Source: Umezawaea endophytica
GTDB lineage: Bacteria > Actinomycetota > Actinomycetes > Mycobacteriales > Pseudonocardiaceae
DNA: 64,000 nt
NCBI RefSeq assembly: GCF_025061645.1
Contig: NZ_JANYMP010000013.1
Coordinates: forward strand, 202,997 to 266,996
Direction of reading: 5' to 3'
Shown: in pieces, positions 62,101 through 64,000 of the stretch
How positions within the stretch are numbered: position 1 is the stretch's first letter
How the letters are laid out: every line of letters starts with the position of its first letter
Notes under the pieces: model-generated
Database searches by the model: none
What the model saw: only the letters and a program-made list of their open reading frames with translations
What the model was told of the DNA's origin: nothing
Made by a program: the position numbers and the translations under genes

Positions 62101-62569
62101 TGTTCAGGCGTTCGGCAACTTCTTTGGCTTCTAGCTGTTCCCCGACCAAGAGAGCCACGATTTCGCGCTCGCGTGGACTAATCGCAGGTAGCGGCCGATC
62201 GGCAGGCTCGTCAGGCAGAACTGTGCCTTCCTGGACAGTCGACGGTTTTGGAGCCACGGCGGGGAAGGACAAGGGTGATTTGGGATCGGCCCTAGATCGC
62301 AGCCAGACGATGGTCGTTGTTGCGCATTCGTCGCACACTCGCAGAGGGAGTTTGCCGACAGTCAAGTCGCGTGTCGCGAGGTTGCCGCAGGTGACTCCAG
62401 ATACTTCGATCTGGCATGTATTGGAGGCACGCTCCTGGCGAGCACGATCACGGCGTGCGGCTGATCGACACGTTGGGGAGCAGTAGCGCCGAGGTCGGCC
62501 GACCTTCGAGTCACCGACAGGCAGAGAACGACCGCACCGTTCGCACGTCTGTATCTCGCGGTCGGCCAA
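59177..62569 (-). CDS. Zn-finger/LuxR/SARP/NB-ARC/TPR fusion regulator
   Basis: A 1,130-residue regulator of unusual composition. Two Cys clusters at the N-terminus (CERCG…CSPTC at 9-35; C52, C61, CDEC at 79-82) look like zinc ribbons. A LuxR-type HTH follows at about 128-190 (ISPREREIVALLVGEQLEAKEVAERLNITEATVQEHL). Then comes a full AfsR core: SARP DNA-binding 206-305, activation domain 306-450, NB-ARC with GAPGIGKT at 508-515 and VLVVLDDAW, and TPR repeats to the end (AEALAHQREAFDI…, ANAMNNLAELYAEQG…). The start is TTG 62569, the only start codon after the upstream in-frame stop. It may read two DNA elements. It is AT-richer than the other SARPs. Confidence 0.9.
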   Translation of the reverse strand: MADREIQTCERCGRSLPVGDSKVGRPRRYCSPTCRSAARRDRARQERASNTCQIEVSGVTCGNLATRDLTVGKLPLRVCDECATTTIVWLRSRADPKSPLSFPAVAPKPSTVQEGTVLPDEPADRPLPAISPREREIVALLVGEQLEAKEVAERLNITEATVQEHLNRVRVKYDLIGRSVRTRNDLHARATEDGLLTFLTASSGNMRGLQFGVLGPLQVLADGRPLVLGRKGMRGLLAMLVLDANRVVPIDEIVDRIWADDPPATARTIVHGYVSKLRKLLEEADPTGSAAILTSPPGYQLSVDPVRLDLHQARQLISSARGKPALTRARLLREALGLWRGQVLADVPGNPITTDLHELRLSAVEERIDAELELGRHLELIGELRQLLTEYPFRERLVEHMTLALYRSGQRADALETYHRSRRRFIDELGIEPGPNLRELHERILRDDLSLSTLNASEKVLLQHHSTAVPTQLPAAANEFIGRAAELAWLDRICAQWEPAATVILIDGAPGIGKTELAVTWGHRRAELFPGGLLFADMHGFGPNHNSVEPSEALTRFLLALGVPADAVPRDLNDQVGLYRSLLAKRQVLVVLDDAWDPEHVRLLLPPSAGSVVLVTTRRRLESLVISDGARMLTVGTLSDEESARLVDELAGEPLSRTDPAATKMLVELCGRLPLALKIATITLLPSPRWTMRMVIAAMSREPIRMRVVGLYDTGDVVKSALAVSYRSLSAELALTFRATSLVPGRWVSPHAIAAICDIDLGTAAGRLANLVDAHLIVEQWRNAFMLHDLVRVYARELVSEHERNESLSRLLDHYLIACDHARRLIRPASDGLSFNASLTAAGPASASQALSWFDKEWANLTGLVHAGSEAGLHEQTWQLVRLVHTYCLIRLIDHEWHTVAETGLTSARAIGDRRGELLVLHATQDIDNRAGTVLGALDRAEYTHRIAVELKEPRYLVMTLDKLALALRQEGRTAEALAHQREAFDIVHREGDTINEATVLNNLAQTEQNLGNFDFATQHQSQAAELYKYNDDKRAYANAMNNLAELYAEQGLFSQAEIHSRHGVELAQRGSMQFEEAFGRQVLGKVLAKQGKHTEAQTELMESLMLFERLGSPRAMLVRTALEHLSIVH

Positions 62570-62738
62570 CTCGATCCCGTCTCGAATTACGTGCCGTCAT
62601 GCATGACATCAGCAGTTCCACCATACTCCGCTTGACCACTGTCTATGCTTCTTCGAGGTTGAAGTTTCGTGCTGCGGATGGGTGAAGTTGCGGACTGTTC
62701 ACCGGCAGCTCGATCCATCAGACTGGGCTAGTACGGAA

Positions 62739-62767
62739 CGGGCCCGTACCTGGATGGCACGGGCCCG
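62739..62767 (-). terminator. Hairpin after the small ORF
   Basis: CGGGCCCGT (62739-62747) pairs with ACGGGCCCG (62759-62767), 11-base loop, 17 bases past the stop of the minus-strand ORF at 62785. Confidence 0.6.
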
Positions 62768-62784
62768 CACCTCAGTGATAGTGG

Positions 62785-63009
62785 TCAGCGCTGGTCAGGC
62801 CGAAAGACCACGTCACCTATAACCATGAGGGCCCTCGCCGCTCCGGCGAGGGCTTCGTGCCTGGTAAGCACGCACCCCACCTCGGCGGCCAGTAGGAGCC
62901 TGCGCAGTCTCTCCCACTGTCGGCTACCTCGTTCGCACCAGGCGATCAACCGATCCATCTGACCCGATGACGGCCGATCACGTGATGCTTCTTGATCGTC
63001 CTGCTCCAC
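62785..63009 (-). CDS. Small hypothetical protein (74 residues)
   Basis: GTG 63009 has GGAGG five bases upstream, a clear ribosome site. The product begins MEQDDQEASRDRPSSGQMDR and continues LIAWCERGSRQWERLRRLLL, then AAEVGCVLTRHEALAGAARA. It is helical, with no signal peptide. A hairpin follows the stop. It stands between the fusion regulator's promoter and transposase relics. No family recognised. Confidence 0.55.
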   Translation of the reverse strand: MEQDDQEASRDRPSSGQMDRLIAWCERGSRQWERLRRLLLAAEVGCVLTRHEALAGAARALMVIGDVVFRPDQR

Positions 63010-63319
63010 CTCGTCCTCCTGCCTCGATCACGTTCGGCTCGCTGCCGAACGCTCGGGCAGCGGGACGAGACGGAGATCGAGACAGACAAGTACGGTGCGG
63101 TGCGTTCGATCATGACGCCTCTGGGAGGCGGCACCACAAACGATTCCGTACGAAGGTGTCTCACACAAGAGGTGCAAGGTGCGATTCGACGTATTTCCCG
63201 GCTCAACCTCATCCAACTGAGCCGCTTATCCTGAGCCAGCAGGTTGACAGGTGACTGCGGAGTACGGTCGCATGGGCGCGCCGCATCCAGGAGTAGGCCC
63301 GCATTAATGCGGATTGGCA

Positions 63320-63653
63320 AGTCGCAGCAGTGGTCTCGTGGTTGTGGAGTACATGGATGGCTTTGACCACGTGCAGGTGCGGCGTCGGTAGCACCGTAGT
63401 TTGCGCAGGATGAGCCAGGTTTTGAGTTGGGCGTTGGCCGTTCGCCGGTTCCGCGCAGGCTGGCGTGGGCGCGGTTAGCAGCCTTCTGAGACTCGGGTTT
63501 GTTGCTGCCGTTATAGAGGATCCGCACCTGCTGGTCGGCTGGGTCGTAACCGTGGTAGCCCTTGTCGGCCAGGGCGATCAGCCCGGCGTCGCGCAGGGCG
63601 GCGAGGATGTTGCAGATCCGGGCCGCGGCGGTGTCGTGCACGCTACCGGGCAA
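63320..63653 (-). pseudogene. IS5-family transposase relic, frameshifted
   Basis: The minus strand reads LPGSVHDTAAARICNILAAL, then LADKGYHGYDPADQQVRILY and NGSNKPESQKAANRAHASLR, the DDE_Tnp_4 part of IS5/IS1112-like transposases. The end continues in other frames (NAQLKTWLILRKLRC; then AIHVLHNHE), so at least two frameshifts are present. The N-terminal part is cut by the adjoining ISAs1 gene. Confidence 0.8.
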
Positions 63654-63659
63654 CCAGGG

Positions 63660-64000
63660 TCATTGCGTTGTGGGATAGGTGCTGGTGACGGCGGTGATCA
63701 GGTCGTGTGGTCGGCGGTTGGCACGTCGGAGGGCGCGGGCGATGTTGGTGTCGCCGTTGGTGCGGTGCCAGCCGATCGCGGTGTTGCGCAGGGTCGCGAT
63801 GACGGCGGGGCCGGTGCCTGTCCGGGCTTGATGTGAGTCTTCACGGAACGTTACGTCGCGGACGTGGTGGATCTGGTTCTCGATGAGCCATTCGCGGCGG
63901 ATCCAGTCCTGCAGATCGGCCAGCAGGGCATCACCGATGGGCAGGGACACGGTGAAGTAGACCGTTTCGCGGCTGGTCTTCGCGTTGGTGGTGCGACTGC
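63660..64000 (-). CDS. ISAs1-family transposase, 3' part (runs off the window)
   Basis: The minus-strand frame is open from the window edge to a stop at 63660. It ends with LQDWIRREWLIENQIHHVRD, VTFREDSHQARTGTGPAVIA and TLRNTAIGWHRTNGDTNIAR, the highly conserved C-terminus of ISAs1 (H-repeat-like) transposases; the E in IENQIHHVRDVTFRED is its catalytic Glu. Whether the gene is intact cannot be seen. It has inserted into, or against, the IS5 relic. Confidence 0.85.
   Translation of the reverse strand, partial: SRTTNAKTSRETVYFTVSLPIGDALLADLQDWIRREWLIENQIHHVRDVTFREDSHQARTGTGPAVIATLRNTAIGWHRTNGDTNIARALRRANRRPHDLITAVTSTYPTTQ

Noticed and set aside
62771-62785. TGATAG near 62776 as another tetO-like site
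   Set aside because: Only one half-site is present, far from any related gene.

Overview
The window is high-GC actinobacterial chromosome, most like a member of the Pseudonocardiaceae (Saccharothrix/Lentzea/Actinosynnema type). The basis is strong G/C bias at third codon positions, many GTG starts and some TTG starts, AfsR/SARP regulators, a mycosin, a mycothiol-dependent-type enzyme, and a class III lanthipeptide synthetase. No rRNA, tRNA, CRISPR array or replication origin was found. The genus is inferred.

Layout. 0-4.5 kb: a class III lanthipeptide precursor and its LanKC synthetase (the rest of the cluster would lie left of base 1), then a START-like protein divergent from a TetR regulator. 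4.5-13.1 kb: an orphan mycosin, an ankyrin protein, a FAD monooxygenase plus Asp/Glu racemase, an ATPase-less LAL/LuxR regulator, and two close homologues of the classical tetracycline repressor around a carotenoid-family membrane protein. This block carries five good tetO-like operators and two weaker ones. 13-33 kb: mostly secreted and regulatory genes. These include a PknB-type kinase, small secreted proteins, two AfsR-like regulators (16.4 and 29.5 kb), DUF4184, SRPBCC and SnoaL proteins, LysR, a Cys-nucleophile alpha/beta hydrolase, a GH64 glucanase, a MDMPI-family enzyme, a TIR-transmembrane protein and two ricin-type lectins. 32.3-34.2 kb: a scar of transposase pieces, a duplicated 5' end of the 16.4 kb SARP gene, and a frameshifted excisionase-like gene with two overlapping micro-ORFs.

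34.2-44 kb: a TetR / FAD monooxygenase pair divergent from an alpha/beta hydrolase. Then an acyltransferase-3 and a separate SGNH lipoprotein flank a lipoprotein/histidine kinase/response regulator operon, with a tandem 11-bp repeat in front of the SGNH gene. A TetR-PPOX pair and an epoxide hydrolase follow. 44-46 kb: an ECF sigma factor with a coupled membrane partner. 45.9-51.3 kb: an aromatic catabolism island (6-methylsalicylate-decarboxylase-like amidohydrolase, GntR, MhpA-like hydroxylase, extradiol dioxygenase, IclR) whose two promoter regions share a CTTATCGATA element. 51.5-54.5 kb: a membrane protein and a coupled HSL-like esterase / phytoene-desaturase-like pair. 54.5-64 kb: transposase relics, a secreted protein with three ChW repeats, a membrane-anchored pentapeptide-repeat protein, and a 1,130-residue Zn-finger/LuxR/SARP/NB-ARC/TPR fusion regulator. 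A small conserved-looking ORF and nested IS5 / ISAs1 remains follow, running off the right edge.

Genes that plausibly work together are the lanA/lanKC pair, the tetR-like/tetO-like network, the split O-acyltransferase system under two-component control, and the decarboxylase-hydroxylase-dioxygenase catabolic route. All functions are read from motifs and family resemblance; no database search was run.
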